A DNA stretch of 64,000 nucleotides from Pseudomonas frederiksbergensis. Lineage in GTDB: Bacteria; Pseudomonadota; Gammaproteobacteria; Pseudomonadales; Pseudomonadaceae. Shown here one piece after another: positions 18,163 through 27,867 of the stretch. Position 1 is the stretch's first letter; each line of letters opens with the position of its first letter. The notes beneath the pieces were generated by a model, which had not been told where the DNA came from, did not search any database, and saw only the letters and a program-made list of their open reading frames with translations. The stretch is taken from positions 1-64,000 of the forward strand of contig NZ_MOBM01000041.1 in assembly GCF_003732275.1 (NCBI RefSeq), read 5' to 3'. The translations under genes were made by a program, and so were the position numbers.

Positions 18163-18486
18163 ATGAGCGACGATGATCTGGAAAACGACGACCTCGAAGT
18201 AGGCGACGAAGACGAAACCGAAGAAGGCCTTGAAGCGGCGGCCGAAGACGTCGCTGAAGATGACGGTGGTGATACGCCCGTTCCGACTGCCAAAGGCAAG
18301 GCCAAGGCTGCGGTATCGGTCGATGAGCTGCCGAGCGTCGAAGCCAAGAACAAGGAACGCGACGCCCTGGCCAAGGCCATGGAAGAGTTTCTGGCACGGG
18401 GCGGCAAGGTGCAGGAAGTGGAGGCCAATGTGGTCGCCGATCCTCCCAAGAAGCCTGATAACAAGTACGGCAGCCGGCCTATCTAA
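18163..18486 (+). CDS. sutA: SutA-like RNA polymerase-binding regulator of slow growth
   Basis: 107 residues: a very acidic, low-complexity N-terminal half (residues 1-55), a central helix (PSVEAKNKERDALAKAMEEF) and a basic tail ending KKPDNKYGSRPI. This matches SutA of P. aeruginosa, a small protein that binds RNA polymerase and adjusts transcription of ribosomal and housekeeping genes in slow growth. AAGTCATGAGG upstream provides a ribosome-binding site, and TATAAC near 18124 may be the -10 element. It is closed by a strong terminator. The call rests on memory of the SutA sequence. Confidence 0.82.
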   Translation: MSDDDLENDDLEVGDEDETEEGLEAAAEDVAEDDGGDTPVPTAKGKAKAAVSVDELPSVEAKNKERDALAKAMEEFLARGGKVQEVEANVVADPPKKPDNKYGSRPI

Positions 18487-18506
18487 GCGCCTGCTTCTTG
18501 CTTGCT

Positions 18507-18538
18507 GAAAAAGCCCGCCGTCGCTGCGGGCTTTTTCA
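18507..18538 (+). terminator. Intrinsic terminator of sutA
   Basis: AAAAAGCCCGC pairs with GCGGGCTTTTT around CGTCGCT. Confidence 0.9.
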
Positions 18539-18576
18539 TGGGCGGAACAAAGGTCTTGGGTTCGATACGATCCAAT

Positions 18577-18665
18577 GTGGGAGCGAGCCTGCTCGCGATG
18601 AGGCCGTCACATTCAATATTGATGTTGGCTGACACACCGCTATCGCGAGCAGGCTCGCTCCCACA
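18577..18665. repeat. REPIN, GGGAGCGAGCCTGCTCGC family
   Basis: Perfectly inverted 23-bp arms at 18577-18599 and 18643-18665 separated by 43 bp of AT-richer spacer. It lies between the convergent ends of sutA and the HAD gene. Confidence 0.9.
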
Positions 18666-18684
18666 GGGGTATGTGTGTACTGAG

Positions 18685-19389
18685 TCAGTGTTGGGCGTTC
18701 CACCGCGCCAACAACCCCGGCAATTCGTTCAGGCTACGAATCTCTGCATCCGGCGCCTTCTCGGCTTCCCATACCTTGCCCGCCGGGTTAAACCAGATTG
18801 CACGCAACCCCGCCTGCTGAGCGCCGGCAATGTCGTCGCCGGGATGGTCGCCGATATGCACCGCCGTTTCGGCGGTCGCGCCGCCACGCTGCAAAGCCTC
18901 ATGAAACAGTCGCGCATCGGGCTTGGCGATGCCGATGTCTTCGGCGCACAGGGCAAACTTGAAGTAATCCGCCAGCCCCAATCGACGCACATCGGCATTG
19001 CCGTTGGTCACCACGCCAAGCGCATAGTGATTGGCCAGAATTTCCAGGGTCGGTTGCACCTCCGGGAAGATCTCCAGCTGATGCCGCGCATGCAGAAACA
19101 CTTCGAACCCCTGATCGGCCAGGTCGGATGCTTCGGTATGTCTGTAACCGGCTTCTTCCAGCGCATGGAACAACACCCGCCGACGCAGGGCACTGATGCG
19201 GTGCTTGAGGCTCGGTTCGTGGCTCAGCACTCGCTCGCGAATCGACCACAGATGTTCCACCGGCACCGCGCCCAGGTTCGGTGCATGCTCGGTCAGCCAT
19301 TCACGCAATATGACTTCGGCGCTGGCAATCACTGGGGCGGTATCCCACAGGGTGTCGTCGAGGTCGAAGGTGATCAATTGGATGGTCAT
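18685..19389 (-). CDS. HAD-superfamily hydrolase (YigB-like)
   Basis: 234 residues with HAD motif [17 protein letters not shown] at residues 5-20, motif [10 protein letters not shown] and motif [20 protein letters not shown]. In E. coli the equivalent gene after xerC, yigB, encodes a phosphatase active on FMN and on the riboflavin intermediate 5-amino-6-(5-phosphoribitylamino)uracil; a similar role is likely but not proven. Its start overlaps the xerC stop by four bases, so the two are translationally coupled as the last genes of the lptM-lysA-dapF operon. Confidence 0.85.
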   Translation of the reverse strand: MTIQLITFDLDDTLWDTAPVIASAEVILREWLTEHAPNLGAVPVEHLWSIRERVLSHEPSLKHRISALRRRVLFHALEEAGYRHTEASDLADQGFEVFLHARHQLEIFPEVQPTLEILANHYALGVVTNGNADVRRLGLADYFKFALCAEDIGIAKPDARLFHEALQRGGATAETAVHIGDHPGDDIAGAQQAGLRAIWFNPAGKVWEAEKAPDAEIRSLNELPGLLARWNAQH

Positions 19390-20285
19390 GAATCATCGCC
19401 TTTAATGCGTTTAGCCCGTGGGTGGGCACTGTCGTAGACCGTCGCCAGGTGCTGGAAGTCCAGGTGGGTGTAGATCTGGGTGGTCTTGATGTCCGAGTGG
19501 CCAAGCAGTTCCTGCACCGCCCGCAAGTCCTGAGAGGACTCCAACAAATGGCTGGCGAAGGAGTGTCGCAACATGTGCGGATGCAGGTTCTGCCCCAGTT
19601 CGCGCTCGCCGGCGGCCTTGACCCGCACCTGAATCGCCCGAGGGCCGAGGCGCCGGCCTTGCTGGCTGACAAACACTGCGTCGTCTGCCGGGTTGGTCAT
19701 GGCTCGTAGCGGCAGCCACAACTCCAGCGCTTCGCGCGCCTTTTTGCCCACCGGCAACAGGCGGGTTTTGCTGCCCTTGCCGAGCACCTGGACCATACCG
19801 TCAGCCAGATCCAGCTGATCAAGGTTGAGCCCGGTCAGTTCAGAAAGGCGCAGGCCGGAGGAATAGAACAGCTCCAGAATCGCCTGATCCCGACGCGCGA
19901 GAAAATCATCCTCTACTGCACCCTCAAGCAGTTGCAGCGCGCGGTCAGTGTCGAGGGTCTTCGGCAGGCGACGTTCGCCCTTGGGCGGTGCCAGGCCATT
20001 GGCCGGGTCGTGATCGCACAGACCTTCGCGGTTCAGATAGTGATAGAGCCCGCGTACTGCCGACAGCAGGCGCGCCAGACTGCGGGATGATTGGCCTTGG
20101 GAGTGCAGGCGAGCGATCAGGCTGCGCAGGCGCTGGATGTCCAGCGCGGCCCAGCTGTCGATGTTCTGTTTGACGCACCAGCCCAGCACTTTGTCGAGGT
20201 CGCGGCGGTAGGCGTACAGCGTGTGCGGCGACACCTGCCGCTCACTGCGCAGGTGTTCGCAGTAAGCGTCCAGTTGTCGTTCCAT
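19386..20285 (-). CDS. xerC: Tyrosine recombinase XerC
   Basis: 299 residues. An N-terminal SAM-like core-binding domain (1-90) precedes the catalytic domain with the full set Arg146, Lys170, His237-x-x-Arg240, His263 and nucleophile Tyr272 (QIYTHLD). With XerD it resolves chromosome dimers at dif under FtsK control. Placement between the DUF484 gene and the HAD gene downstream of dapF is the standard proteobacterial context and separates it from integrases of mobile elements. Confidence 0.95.
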   Translation of the reverse strand: MERQLDAYCEHLRSERQVSPHTLYAYRRDLDKVLGWCVKQNIDSWAALDIQRLRSLIARLHSQGQSSRSLARLLSAVRGLYHYLNREGLCDHDPANGLAPPKGERRLPKTLDTDRALQLLEGAVEDDFLARRDQAILELFYSSGLRLSELTGLNLDQLDLADGMVQVLGKGSKTRLLPVGKKAREALELWLPLRAMTNPADDAVFVSQQGRRLGPRAIQVRVKAAGERELGQNLHPHMLRHSFASHLLESSQDLRAVQELLGHSDIKTTQIYTHLDFQHLATVYDSAHPRAKRIKGDDS

Positions 20286-20287
20286 GG

Positions 20288-21013
20288 TCAGCGTACCGAG
20301 CGCAGGGAGCTGTTGACCCGTGGCAGCACGCGGCCCATGACTTCGGCGATGTAGCTCAGGAACAGCGTGCCCACCGAGCTCTTGTAGTGCTGCGGATCGC
20401 GGCTGGCGATGGCCAGAACGCCGTGGATGCCCTGGTGACTGATGGCGACGACGGCGGTGGAGCCGATCTGCTTGCGCTGTTCTTCGCCGAACAGGAAGTC
20501 CAGTTCATGCTCACGCAGGCTGCCGCTGACGCTCTTGTCTTCCGAGAGCAAGCCGCCGATGGCCGTTTGCGCGTCGGCATGCGTCACCCAGCGGCCCACC
20601 GGCATCGGGTTGTCGCCCAGCAGGATCAGGCTGACAAAGGGCACCTGGAAGTCTTGGCGCAGGCTGTCTTCAACGCTGATCACCACATCTTCCAGGCTGG
20701 TGGCGTCCATCAGCGCGAGAATCAGGCGGCGGGTTTTGTCGAAGAGTCGATCGTTGTCCCGGGCCACGTCCATCAATTGCGAGAGGCGGTGACGCATCTC
20801 GATATTGCGGTCGCGCAGAATCGTCATCTGGCGTTCGACCAGCGAAATGGTGTCGCCGCGCTGGTGCGGAATGCGCAGGGCCGGGAGCAGTTCTTCGTGC
20901 TCGATGAAGAAATCCGGATGAGCCTCCAGGTACGCGGCAATCGCCGCCGCCTCAAGGCTTTCGGAAGGGGATTCGTCGGGCTGTAGGGCGGGAACCTGGG
21001 GCTTGTCGGTCAT
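20288..21013 (-). CDS. DUF484 family protein (GAF-like)
   Basis: 241 residues: an N-terminal acidic helix region ([28 protein letters not shown]), a coiled coil ([21 protein letters not shown]), then a GAF-like domain with [14 protein letters not shown] and [14 protein letters not shown]. The family is always found between dapF and xerC in gammaproteobacteria; the function is unknown. It follows dapF by 13 bases and precedes xerC by two. Confidence 0.88.
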   Translation of the reverse strand: MTDKPQVPALQPDESPSESLEAAAIAAYLEAHPDFFIEHEELLPALRIPHQRGDTISLVERQMTILRDRNIEMRHRLSQLMDVARDNDRLFDKTRRLILALMDATSLEDVVISVEDSLRQDFQVPFVSLILLGDNPMPVGRWVTHADAQTAIGGLLSEDKSVSGSLREHELDFLFGEEQRKQIGSTAVVAISHQGIHGVLAIASRDPQHYKSSVGTLFLSYIAEVMGRVLPRVNSSLRSVR

Positions 21014-21026
21014 GGATTTCGCTCAC

Positions 21027-21857
21027 TCAAAGACGCACTTGTCCTTCGTATACGCGCACTGCCGGGCCGGTCATCATGACCGGTTGGCCAGGGCCTGCCC
21101 ATTCAATGGACAGACGCCCGCCGGGCAGGTCGATCAATAGCGGCGAATCCATCCACCCCTGGCTGATCGCGGCCACTGCGGCAGCACAAGCGCCGGTTCC
21201 GCACGCCTGGGTTTCCCCGGCCCCGCGTTCCCAGACGCGCAACTGCGCGCGGCTCCGGTCGATGACCTGGAGAAAACCGACATTGACCCGCGCCGGGAAG
21301 CGCGGGTGATGTTCGATTTTCGGTCCCAGTTCATGCACCGGTGCGTTGTTGATGTCGCTGACCCGCAACACGGCATGGGGGTTGCCCATGGACACCGCAG
21401 CCAGTTCGACCGTGGTGCCGTCGACGTCGACCTGATAGCTCAGGGCCTGGCTCGGGGCTTCGAACGGAATCTCGGCCGGCACCAGGCGCGGAGCGCCCAT
21501 GTTGACGCTGATCTGGCCATCGTTGCGGATGTCCAGTTCGATGATGCCGCTTTTGGTCTCGACGCGAATCAGCCGCTTGGCGGTCAGGCGCTTGTCGAGT
21601 ACGAAGCGGGCGAAACAGCGCGCACCGTTGCCGCACTGTTCCACTTCGGAGCCGTCGGCGTTGAAGATCCGATAGCGGAAATCCACGTCCGGGTTGCTGG
21701 GCGCTTCGACGATCAGCAACTGATCGAAACCGATCCCCGTGTGCCGATCGCCCCAAAGCTTTGCGTGTTTTGGCAGGATGTGCGCGTGCTGGCTGACCAG
21801 GTCGAGAACCATGAAGTCATTGCCCAGGCCGTGCATCTTGGTAAAACGCAGCAGCAT
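21027..21857 (-). CDS. dapF: Diaminopimelate epimerase
   Basis: 276 residues starting at ATG 21857 ([17 protein letters not shown]), four bases after the lysA stop; the frame runs further upstream but into lysA. The two catalytic cysteines are present: Cys75 in EQCGNGARC and Cys219 in TQACGTGAC. It converts LL- to meso-diaminopimelate for peptidoglycan and lysine. With lysA immediately upstream it gives the last two steps of lysine synthesis. Confidence 0.96.
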   Translation of the reverse strand: MLLRFTKMHGLGNDFMVLDLVSQHAHILPKHAKLWGDRHTGIGFDQLLIVEAPSNPDVDFRYRIFNADGSEVEQCGNGARCFARFVLDKRLTAKRLIRVETKSGIIELDIRNDGQISVNMGAPRLVPAEIPFEAPSQALSYQVDVDGTTVELAAVSMGNPHAVLRVSDINNAPVHELGPKIEHHPRFPARVNVGFLQVIDRSRAQLRVWERGAGETQACGTGACAAAVAAISQGWMDSPLLIDLPGGRLSIEWAGPGQPVMMTGPAVRVYEGQVRL

Positions 21858-21861
21858 GGTT

Positions 21862-23109
21862 TTACTCCGGCAGCAGGCTTTCGCCAGCAAACAACTCGGC
21901 TACCGTCTCACGGCGACGCACTTCAAATGCCTGATCACCGTCCACCAACACTTCAGCGGCACGGCCACGGGTGTTGTAGTTGGAACTCATGACAAACCCA
22001 TAGGCACCGGCCGAATGCACGGCCAGCAGGTCGCCTTCTTCCAGCGCCAGTTGACGATCCTTGGCCAGGAAGTCGCCTGTTTCGCAGATCGGGCCGACGA
22101 TGTCGTAGGCGCGAGCGGCGCTGTTGCGCGGGCTCACGGCGGTGACGTCCATCCAGGCTTGATACAGCGCCGGGCGGATCAGGTCGTTCATGGCCGCGTC
22201 GACGATGGCGAAGTCTTTGTGTTCGGTGTGCTTGAGGTACTCGACCTGGGTCAGTAGCATGCCGGCGTTGGCGACGATGAAACGGCCAGGCTCGAACACC
22301 AGCGCCAGGTCACGACCGTCGAGACGCTCGCGCACGGCTTTGATGTAGTCGGCAGCCAATGGCGGCTCTTCATCACGATAACGCACGCCCAAACCACCAC
22401 CGAGATCGATGTGGCGCAGGTAGATGCCGCAATCGCCGAGGCGGTCGACCAGGCCCAGCAGGCGGTCGAGAGCATCGATGAATGGCGGCAGGGTGGTCAG
22501 TTGCGAACCGATGTGGCAATCGACGCCGACCACTTCCAGGTTAGGCAGTTGTGCGGCGCGGATGTACACGTCTTCGGCGTCGGCGATGGCGATGCCGAAC
22601 TTGTTTTCCTTCAGACCGGTGGAGATGTACGGGTGAGTGCCGGCATCGACGTCCGGGTTCACGCGCAACGAGATCGGCGCGCGAACGCCCAGTTCGGCGG
22701 CCACTACTTGCAGGCGTTCGAGCTCATCGGTGGACTCGACGTTGAAGCAGTGCACGCCGACTTCCAGCGCACGACGCATGTCGTCACGGGTCTTGCCGAC
22801 ACCGGAGAACACGATCTTGTCAGCAGTGCCGCCAGCGGCCAGTACGCGCTCGAGCTCGCCACGGGAAACGATGTCGAAACCGGCGCCAATACGCGCCAGG
22901 ACATTCAGTACGCCCAGGTTGGAGTTGGCCTTGACCGCAAAGCAGACCAGATGCGGCATGCCTGCCAGCGCATCGGCGTAAGCCAGGTACTGGGCTTCGA
23001 TGTGGGCACGGGAGTAGACGTAGGTCGGTGTACCAAAGCGCTCGGCGATGGCGGACAGGGCAACACCTTCCGCGAACAGCTCACCGTCACGGTAGTTAAA
23101 AGCGTCCAT
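21862..23109 (-). CDS. lysA: Diaminopimelate decarboxylase
   Basis: 415 residues of the fold-III PLP decarboxylase family. The PLP lysine is Lys60 in [12 protein letters not shown], the glycine-rich phosphate-binding segment is [11 protein letters not shown], and the substrate/dimer motif [10 protein letters not shown] is near the C-terminus. It decarboxylates meso-diaminopimelate to L-lysine. It is the second gene of the operon, nine bases after lptM. Confidence 0.96.
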   Translation of the reverse strand: MDAFNYRDGELFAEGVALSAIAERFGTPTYVYSRAHIEAQYLAYADALAGMPHLVCFAVKANSNLGVLNVLARIGAGFDIVSRGELERVLAAGGTADKIVFSGVGKTRDDMRRALEVGVHCFNVESTDELERLQVVAAELGVRAPISLRVNPDVDAGTHPYISTGLKENKFGIAIADAEDVYIRAAQLPNLEVVGVDCHIGSQLTTLPPFIDALDRLLGLVDRLGDCGIYLRHIDLGGGLGVRYRDEEPPLAADYIKAVRERLDGRDLALVFEPGRFIVANAGMLLTQVEYLKHTEHKDFAIVDAAMNDLIRPALYQAWMDVTAVSPRNSAARAYDIVGPICETGDFLAKDRQLALEEGDLLAVHSAGAYGFVMSSNYNTRGRAAEVLVDGDQAFEVRRRETVAELFAGESLLPE

Positions 23110-23118
23110 AGCGTTCCC

Positions 23119-23289
23119 TTAGTAGACGTCGTGCTTATGTGCTTTCGACGGAGTCTGCTGCGATGATTTGGCTTGCTCTGCAGGATCCTGATTTTCATCA
23201 GGCAGGTACAGCGGGCCTTTTTGACCACAGGCCGACACAAGGCAGGCAACCGCGACGAGCGCAGCAAGGGAAGAGATCAGGCGCTTCAT
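23119..23289 (-). CDS. lptM: LPS translocon maturation chaperone LptM (YifL-type lipoprotein)
   Basis: 56 residues. A lipoprotein signal peptide ends at the lipobox LVSAC (Cys21) and is followed by the family hallmark CGQKGPLYLP, then a hydrophilic tail. LptM associates with the LptD-LptE outer-membrane complex and assists oxidative maturation of LptD. It opens the operon with lysA and dapF, as lppL does in P. aeruginosa. Start and length were read directly from the minus strand; GGATTTCGCC upstream gives only a moderate ribosome-binding site. Confidence 0.88.
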   Translation of the reverse strand: MKRLISSLAALVAVACLVSACGQKGPLYLPDENQDPAEQAKSSQQTPSKAHKHDVY

Positions 23290-23603
23290 GGCGAAATCCT
23301 TGAAAATGCGTTAATTGCGCCGGAGTATACCGGCCACCCGGCAGCTTGCCTATGCGACGCGCCTCCCGTCCGGCGGGGCTTGGCACGATGTCGGTCAGCC
23401 AAGCGCAATCCCTGTGGGAGCGAGCCTGCTCGCGAAGGCGTAGTGTCAGTCAACATTGATGTTGAATATGATGGCCTCTTCGCGAGCAGGCTCGCTCCCA
23501 CAGGTTTCGTGATCGCCATGGGTCGTTATCCTTTGCAATCACCGGGGCTCGCCCGTATCTTGCGGCGCTTGAGCGTGAGTAGACACTTTTTGAGGTTCCC
23601 GCA
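23290..23603. other. Intergenic region between lptM and cyaY
   Basis: 314 bases holding the divergent promoters of the lptM operon and cyaY and a REPIN (23413-23502). No further gene is visible. Confidence 0.6.
23413..23502. repeat. REPIN, GGGAGCGAGCCTGCTCGC family
   Basis: Inverted arms at 23413-23435 and 23479-23502 with a spacer of about 43 bases. Unusually it lies between divergent genes rather than at gene ends. Confidence 0.9.
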
Positions 23604-23936
23604 ATGAGTTTGACCGAAGCCCGTTTCCACGACCTGGTCGATGCAACCCAGCAGGCGCTGGAGGATATTTTCGACGAGAGTGACCTGGATATCGATCTGG
23701 AAAGTTCAGCCGGTGTGCTCACCGTCAAGTTCGAAAACGGCAGCCAGTTGATCTTCAGTCGTCAGGAACCGTTGCGTCAGCTGTGGCTGGCGGCTGTTTC
23801 CGGTGGTTTCCACTTCGACTACGACGAAGAAAGCGAGCGCTGGATGTGCGACAAGAGCGAAGAGCAGTTGGGCGAAATGCTGGAGCGTATCGTCAAGCAA
23901 CAGGCTGGCGCTGACTTTGATTTCGAAGGCCTGTGA
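23604..23936 (+). CDS. cyaY: Frataxin-like iron donor CyaY
   Basis: 110 residues with the frataxin fold: an acidic first helix (LVDATQQALEDIFDESDLDIDLE) that binds iron, then LTVKFENGSQLIFSRQEPLRQLWLA and the tryptophan-containing sheet. CyaY modulates IscS during iron-sulfur cluster assembly. It lies close to cyaA, from which the name derives, and is followed within four bases by the DUF1289 gene. Confidence 0.94.
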   Translation: MSLTEARFHDLVDATQQALEDIFDESDLDIDLESSAGVLTVKFENGSQLIFSRQEPLRQLWLAAVSGGFHFDYDEESERWMCDKSEEQLGEMLERIVKQQAGADFDFEGL

Positions 23937-23940
23937 GATC

Positions 23941-24168
23941 GTGACCCCGCCTGTACCCGTTCGTCCGCCCAAACCGCTTTACAGCAATGTCAGCCCGGCA
24001 GTGCCGTCGCCGTGCAGTGGTGTGTGTCGGCTGGATGAACAGAAGGTCTGCCTGGGGTGTTTCCGCCATGTCGAAGATATTCGCGAATGGCGCTCGGCGG
24101 ATGATGAGCGGCGGCGGGTGATTTGTGCGCAGGCCTCGAATCGTAAGGCTACCGCCAGTTCACTGTAG
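23941..24168 (+). CDS. DUF1289 family small cysteine-rich protein
   Basis: 75 residues from GTG 23941, four bases after the cyaY stop. The family signature is intact: SPCSGVCRLDEQKVCLGCFRHVEDIREW, with four cysteines spaced as in a metal-binding or iron-sulfur-like site. The function is unknown. Its stop codon (24166-24168) lies inside the left arm of a REPIN, so the palindrome begins within the coding sequence. Probably cotranscribed with cyaY. Confidence 0.82.
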   Translation: MTPPVPVRPPKPLYSNVSPAVPSPCSGVCRLDEQKVCLGCFRHVEDIREWRSADDERRRVICAQASNRKATASSL

Positions 24169-24255
24169 GAGCTGCCGCAGGCTGCGATCTTTTGATCTTG
24201 CTCTACAGCAATCTTCAGCGCCGCCAAAAGATCGCAGCCTGCGGCAGCTCCTACA
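24164..24255. repeat. REPIN, GTAGGAGCTGCCGCAGG family
   Basis: Perfectly inverted 30-bp arms at 24164-24193 and 24226-24255. The left arm overlaps the stop codon of the DUF1289 gene. Confidence 0.92.
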
Positions 24256-24320
24256 GGGGCGGGAAACCGTCCGCCGCCCCTCACTTGTATATTTATTGAG
24301 CTGTGATAGTGTCCAGAGAC

Positions 24321-24380
24321 GCCTCAACCCATCGAGGCTCGTGAAAACCCCGCCTTTTTCTGGCGGGGTTTTGCTTTTTT
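24321..24380 (+). promoter_or_regulatory. rnk leader with attenuator-like terminator
   Basis: A hairpin GCCTC...GAGGC (24321-24338) is followed by a strong intrinsic terminator, AAAACCCCGCC (24344-24354) with GGCGGGGTTTT (24362-24372) and more T, only 30 bases before the rnk ribosome-binding site. I recall that Rfam holds rnk leader families, including one for Pseudomonas, found by premature-terminator analysis. An AT-rich possible promoter lies near 24283-24310. Confidence 0.65.
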
Positions 24381-24409
24381 CGTGCAGAAGAAAGGAGTCT
24401 GCCCTGATC

Positions 24410-24820
24410 ATGACCGCACCTTCCATCACCCTTACCCGTCTGGACGTACAACGTCTGGAGCGCCTGATCGACAGCCTGGATGACACGCTGCCGGGCGTTA
24501 TCGCGCTGCAAACCGAACTGGATCGCGCCGATACTCTGGTCGGTCACGATGAAGTGCCCGCCGATGTCGTGACCATGAATTCCCGTGTGCATTGCCGTGA
24601 AGAGAGCAGCGGCAAGGACTATCACCTGACCCTGGTTTACCCCAAGGATGCCAATGCCGACGAAGGCCGGATTTCCATTCTCGCGCCGGTGGGCAGTGCG
24701 TTGCTCGGCCTGAAGGTTGGCCAGCACATCGACTGGCCGGCACCGGGCGGCAAAACCTTGAAACTGACCCTGCTGGAAGTTGAATCGCAGCCTGCTCATG
24801 GCGGCGACTTCCCGGAATAA
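24410..24820 (+). CDS. rnk: Nucleoside diphosphate kinase regulator Rnk
   Basis: 136 residues from ATG 24410, behind AAAGGAG. It has an N-terminal coiled coil and a C-terminal GreA/GreB-like FKBP domain (DYHLTLVYPKDANADEGRISILAPVGSALLG), the two-part plan of Rnk, which binds RNA polymerase and competes with Gre factors and DksA. The leader contains an attenuator-like terminator. It is convergent with cyaA, with seven bases between stops. Confidence 0.9.
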   Translation: MTAPSITLTRLDVQRLERLIDSLDDTLPGVIALQTELDRADTLVGHDEVPADVVTMNSRVHCREESSGKDYHLTLVYPKDANADEGRISILAPVGSALLGLKVGQHIDWPAPGGKTLKLTLLEVESQPAHGGDFPE

Positions 24821-24827
24821 CATCCCT

Positions 24828-27674
24828 TCAGACCTGCTCGAGCGCCTCGTTCAGTGCGCGTTCCAGGTCGGCCTTGTAGCGCAGATACAGATGGCTTGAA
24901 CCCTGACCATCACCGAGCAGGCCCGACAGGTCCAGGTCGGTGATGTAGCAGCGATAGCGTTCGGTCTCGCGGCGCTGCTCGACGATTTCCCCGGCGACCA
25001 CGCTGAACAGTTGGTCGCCATGTTCCAGCTCTGAAAATTCCCGCTGATTGCAATACAACGTGACCTGCACCTGCCCTGGTGCGGCTTTGCCGACGATGGC
25101 CTGTACGTCATAGAACGGTTTGTTGACCGGGGTTTGTGGCGCCGGCCGGGCTTCGACCCGACGCGCCCGTGCAGTACCTGAAGGCAACAACTGGTAATAC
25201 AGCGTGTCCAGGCTCAGTGGCTGGGCTGCGTCCATCGGCAGCAAGGCATCGCGCCGGTACTGGATCGATTGCAGGAAGCGTTGCAGCGGCACCAGCAGGC
25301 TTTGTTCGTCGTGATAAGGCAAACACTGCTGCCACAAGGCATTGAATTCATCCAGTACATACAAATCGGCCTGGTGTTCGTGGACCCGGTAGAACACCTG
25401 AACGCAGTCGGGTTGCCCCATAGGCAGGATCAGCGCCAGATCGTGGTCTTCCAGTGCCATCGGGTCCAGATGAAACGGGCTGTAGCTCGCCAGTTCTTCG
25501 CCGAGGTAGTCGAACAGAGCCGGCAGGGTGGCGAGGGCGACGTGATTGACCTGGCCCGGCGTCAGCTCCAGCACGTGGTAGTGCTGCTGGACCTGAATCA
25601 GGTAACGATAATTGAGTTTGCTCAGCAGCAGGTTCTGCGCGGTGTCGAGGATTTCTTCGACCCGCCGGGCAATGAATTGCGCGCGGTTGTGGCAAAAACA
25701 ACGCACCCGCAGCTTGGGCTGTTGTGGCCCGTCCGGCAGGTTGTTGAGGTAATCGCGCAGGCAGTCGAGCAGGGCGTGGGGGCCGTCAAAACGGCTGACC
25801 AGCACCTCGTTCCAGCTATTGAGCGTGACCTGATCCAGGGTCAATACCAGGTTTTCCCGCACGCCGGCATAGCTCAGGGAATCGGTGCGCTCGGTGGTCA
25901 TCAGGATGTTCAGGTCGCGATGGTGCTTGAGCGGATCGATGCCGACGTTTACCAGAATCAGTACTTCGCTCGGCACACTGGCGCGCAGCAAAGGCTCTTC
26001 GGCGACAGTGGTCAAAGGCAGGGCGATGCTTTGTTGCAGGCTGCCGAGCAGGTTGAACAGTTCGAACTCGCTCAAGTCGCTGGTGCCGGGGTGCAAGGCC
26101 AGGCGGGTGCTGCTGTCGATCACGCCGTTGCGGTGGCACCAGGTGAGTAGTTCCAGTAACTGACGACTGCGCTTGATTGGCGCGAAATGCTCCCACTCGT
26201 GAGTGGTCAGGCTGCCGTTGTACAAACCCCATTGGGTTTGCCCCGGTTCTTTTTTGTTCGGCGCCTGCACCAGCGTCAGGGTGTCTTCGGCCAGATCGGG
26301 AGCGATGCCGGGGTTGATGAACTCGACCTTGTCAGCCTTGCGCTCGAAGGCCGCGTACAACCGCCGGCCCAGTACATTGAGGTCGCGCTTGTTGATCAGG
26401 CTGACGGTCTGCTCGTTGCGGGCGAACTGCGTCAGGAAGCGGTAGCTGTAATTCAGCTCGCCGACCAGGGCTCGGCGTTCGGCGCTGACCTGGCGGACTT
26501 TCCACTGACTGCGACTGTCGAGCAATGCGAGCTGACGCTGATCCCATTGCCATTCGTGGGCCAGGCGTTCGAGCAACGAACGCTGCCAGCTCTGGGTGCG
26601 ACCGCTGCTGCCGGTGAGTTTGCGGTTGACCTTCAAGTACAGCGCGCGGCGTACCAGCTCCAGCCGTTCCGGTTCGCCCCGGGCCATGAGGTATTCCTCG
26701 ATTCGCCGGTAAACCACGACATATGGATCCAGTTCATCAAGGTCCAGTTGATTGGCAAACACTGCTTGTTTGAAGCGCAGGCTCAGGCACTGGACCTTGG
26801 GGTGTTCGCTGGCATAGACCTCGGTCAGCAGCAGTTTGAGCACTGATTTGTACGGTGACTCGATGCCTTTGAACAATTGCCAGAGCCCGGCACCGATGAA
26901 TTCCCCCGGCGGGATATACGCCAGATGCCCCAGGTCCAGGGTTTCGTCGGCACGGATGAAACGCTTGGATAACAGCGTGTGGGTATACCGGTCGTACGCC
27001 GCCTCTTCATAAACCGGCACCAGCCACCAGATGGGTGTACGGCCGGCCAGCCAGATCGCGGTGCGGTAGAACTCGTCCAGCAGCAGATAGTGCTGGGTGG
27101 TGCCACAGTCTTCCGAACTCAGTTGGGTATCGCGCTCGCCGAGCACGAAGCGAGCCGGGTCGATCAGGAAGAAATGCGCCTCGGCACCCTGGCTGGCGGC
27201 CCATATTTCAAGCAACTGGCATTTCTTGCGCAGTTCTGTGAGCTCGCTTTCGCTCAAGTCCGGTCCGTGACAGACCCATACGTCCATGTCGCTCTGATCG
27301 GCTTGGGCCAAGGTACCGAGGCTGCCCATCAGGAACAGGCCGTGAATTGGTCGCGGCGGATTGCTGCCGTGGCGCGGCTTATAGGAAAACGAGCGGGTCA
27401 GGCGCTGGACTTCGGCGAGGGCGTTGGCGTCAGGTTCGAAATTCGACAGCCCGGCCGGAGTGCTACCCGAAACGTAACCCGGCAACAGCGGATGATTGAC
27501 GTGGAAAAACAGCGGCAGCAGGGTCAGAACCGTTTGCTGGCGGGTCGACAGCCCTTCCATTGCACGGGCCATGCGGCCCTCGTTGAGCTTCAGAAAACGG
27601 GCGCGCAGCTGGCTGAGAACCTTGCGGTCGATTCCCTCGTCCAGATCGGGGCGGATTTCATGGGTGCGGGTCAT
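24828..27674 (-). CDS. cyaA: Class I adenylate cyclase
   Basis: 948 residues, full length for class I. The N-terminal nucleotidyltransferase domain carries LFLMGSLGTLAQADQSDMDVWVC (near residues 113-136) with the GS and two acidic residues of the catalytic site, followed by PARFVLGERDTQLSSEDCG; the C-terminal half is the regulatory domain. It produces cAMP for Vfr/Crp-type regulators. It is convergent with rnk and the upstream gap contains a small GGGCAC/GTGCCC hairpin at 27805-27822. Confidence 0.95.
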   Translation of the reverse strand: MTRTHEIRPDLDEGIDRKVLSQLRARFLKLNEGRMARAMEGLSTRQQTVLTLLPLFFHVNHPLLPGYVSGSTPAGLSNFEPDANALAEVQRLTRSFSYKPRHGSNPPRPIHGLFLMGSLGTLAQADQSDMDVWVCHGPDLSESELTELRKKCQLLEIWAASQGAEAHFFLIDPARFVLGERDTQLSSEDCGTTQHYLLLDEFYRTAIWLAGRTPIWWLVPVYEEAAYDRYTHTLLSKRFIRADETLDLGHLAYIPPGEFIGAGLWQLFKGIESPYKSVLKLLLTEVYASEHPKVQCLSLRFKQAVFANQLDLDELDPYVVVYRRIEEYLMARGEPERLELVRRALYLKVNRKLTGSSGRTQSWQRSLLERLAHEWQWDQRQLALLDSRSQWKVRQVSAERRALVGELNYSYRFLTQFARNEQTVSLINKRDLNVLGRRLYAAFERKADKVEFINPGIAPDLAEDTLTLVQAPNKKEPGQTQWGLYNGSLTTHEWEHFAPIKRSRQLLELLTWCHRNGVIDSSTRLALHPGTSDLSEFELFNLLGSLQQSIALPLTTVAEEPLLRASVPSEVLILVNVGIDPLKHHRDLNILMTTERTDSLSYAGVRENLVLTLDQVTLNSWNEVLVSRFDGPHALLDCLRDYLNNLPDGPQQPKLRVRCFCHNRAQFIARRVEEILDTAQNLLLSKLNYRYLIQVQQHYHVLELTPGQVNHVALATLPALFDYLGEELASYSPFHLDPMALEDHDLALILPMGQPDCVQVFYRVHEHQADLYVLDEFNALWQQCLPYHDEQSLLVPLQRFLQSIQYRRDALLPMDAAQPLSLDTLYYQLLPSGTARARRVEARPAPQTPVNKPFYDVQAIVGKAAPGQVQVTLYCNQREFSELEHGDQLFSVVAGEIVEQRRETERYRCYITDLDLSGLLGDGQGSSHLYLRYKADLERALNEALEQV

Positions 27675-27867
27675 GTCAGCTCAATCCGGCTCGCGGGCTC
27701 GGACGTGGAGGGCTCGGGATGAGGGGCAGTTTAGCGCCTCGGCCCCGGGACTTTTAAGCTGATTTTGTATTTCTGGCGTCAGGTTTCTATCGCACGGCGA
27801 CAGTGGGCACCAAAGTGTGCCCGCGGAAATCCCGTGACAGAGGTTTCCGTGGGCGATGCGGTGAGGC

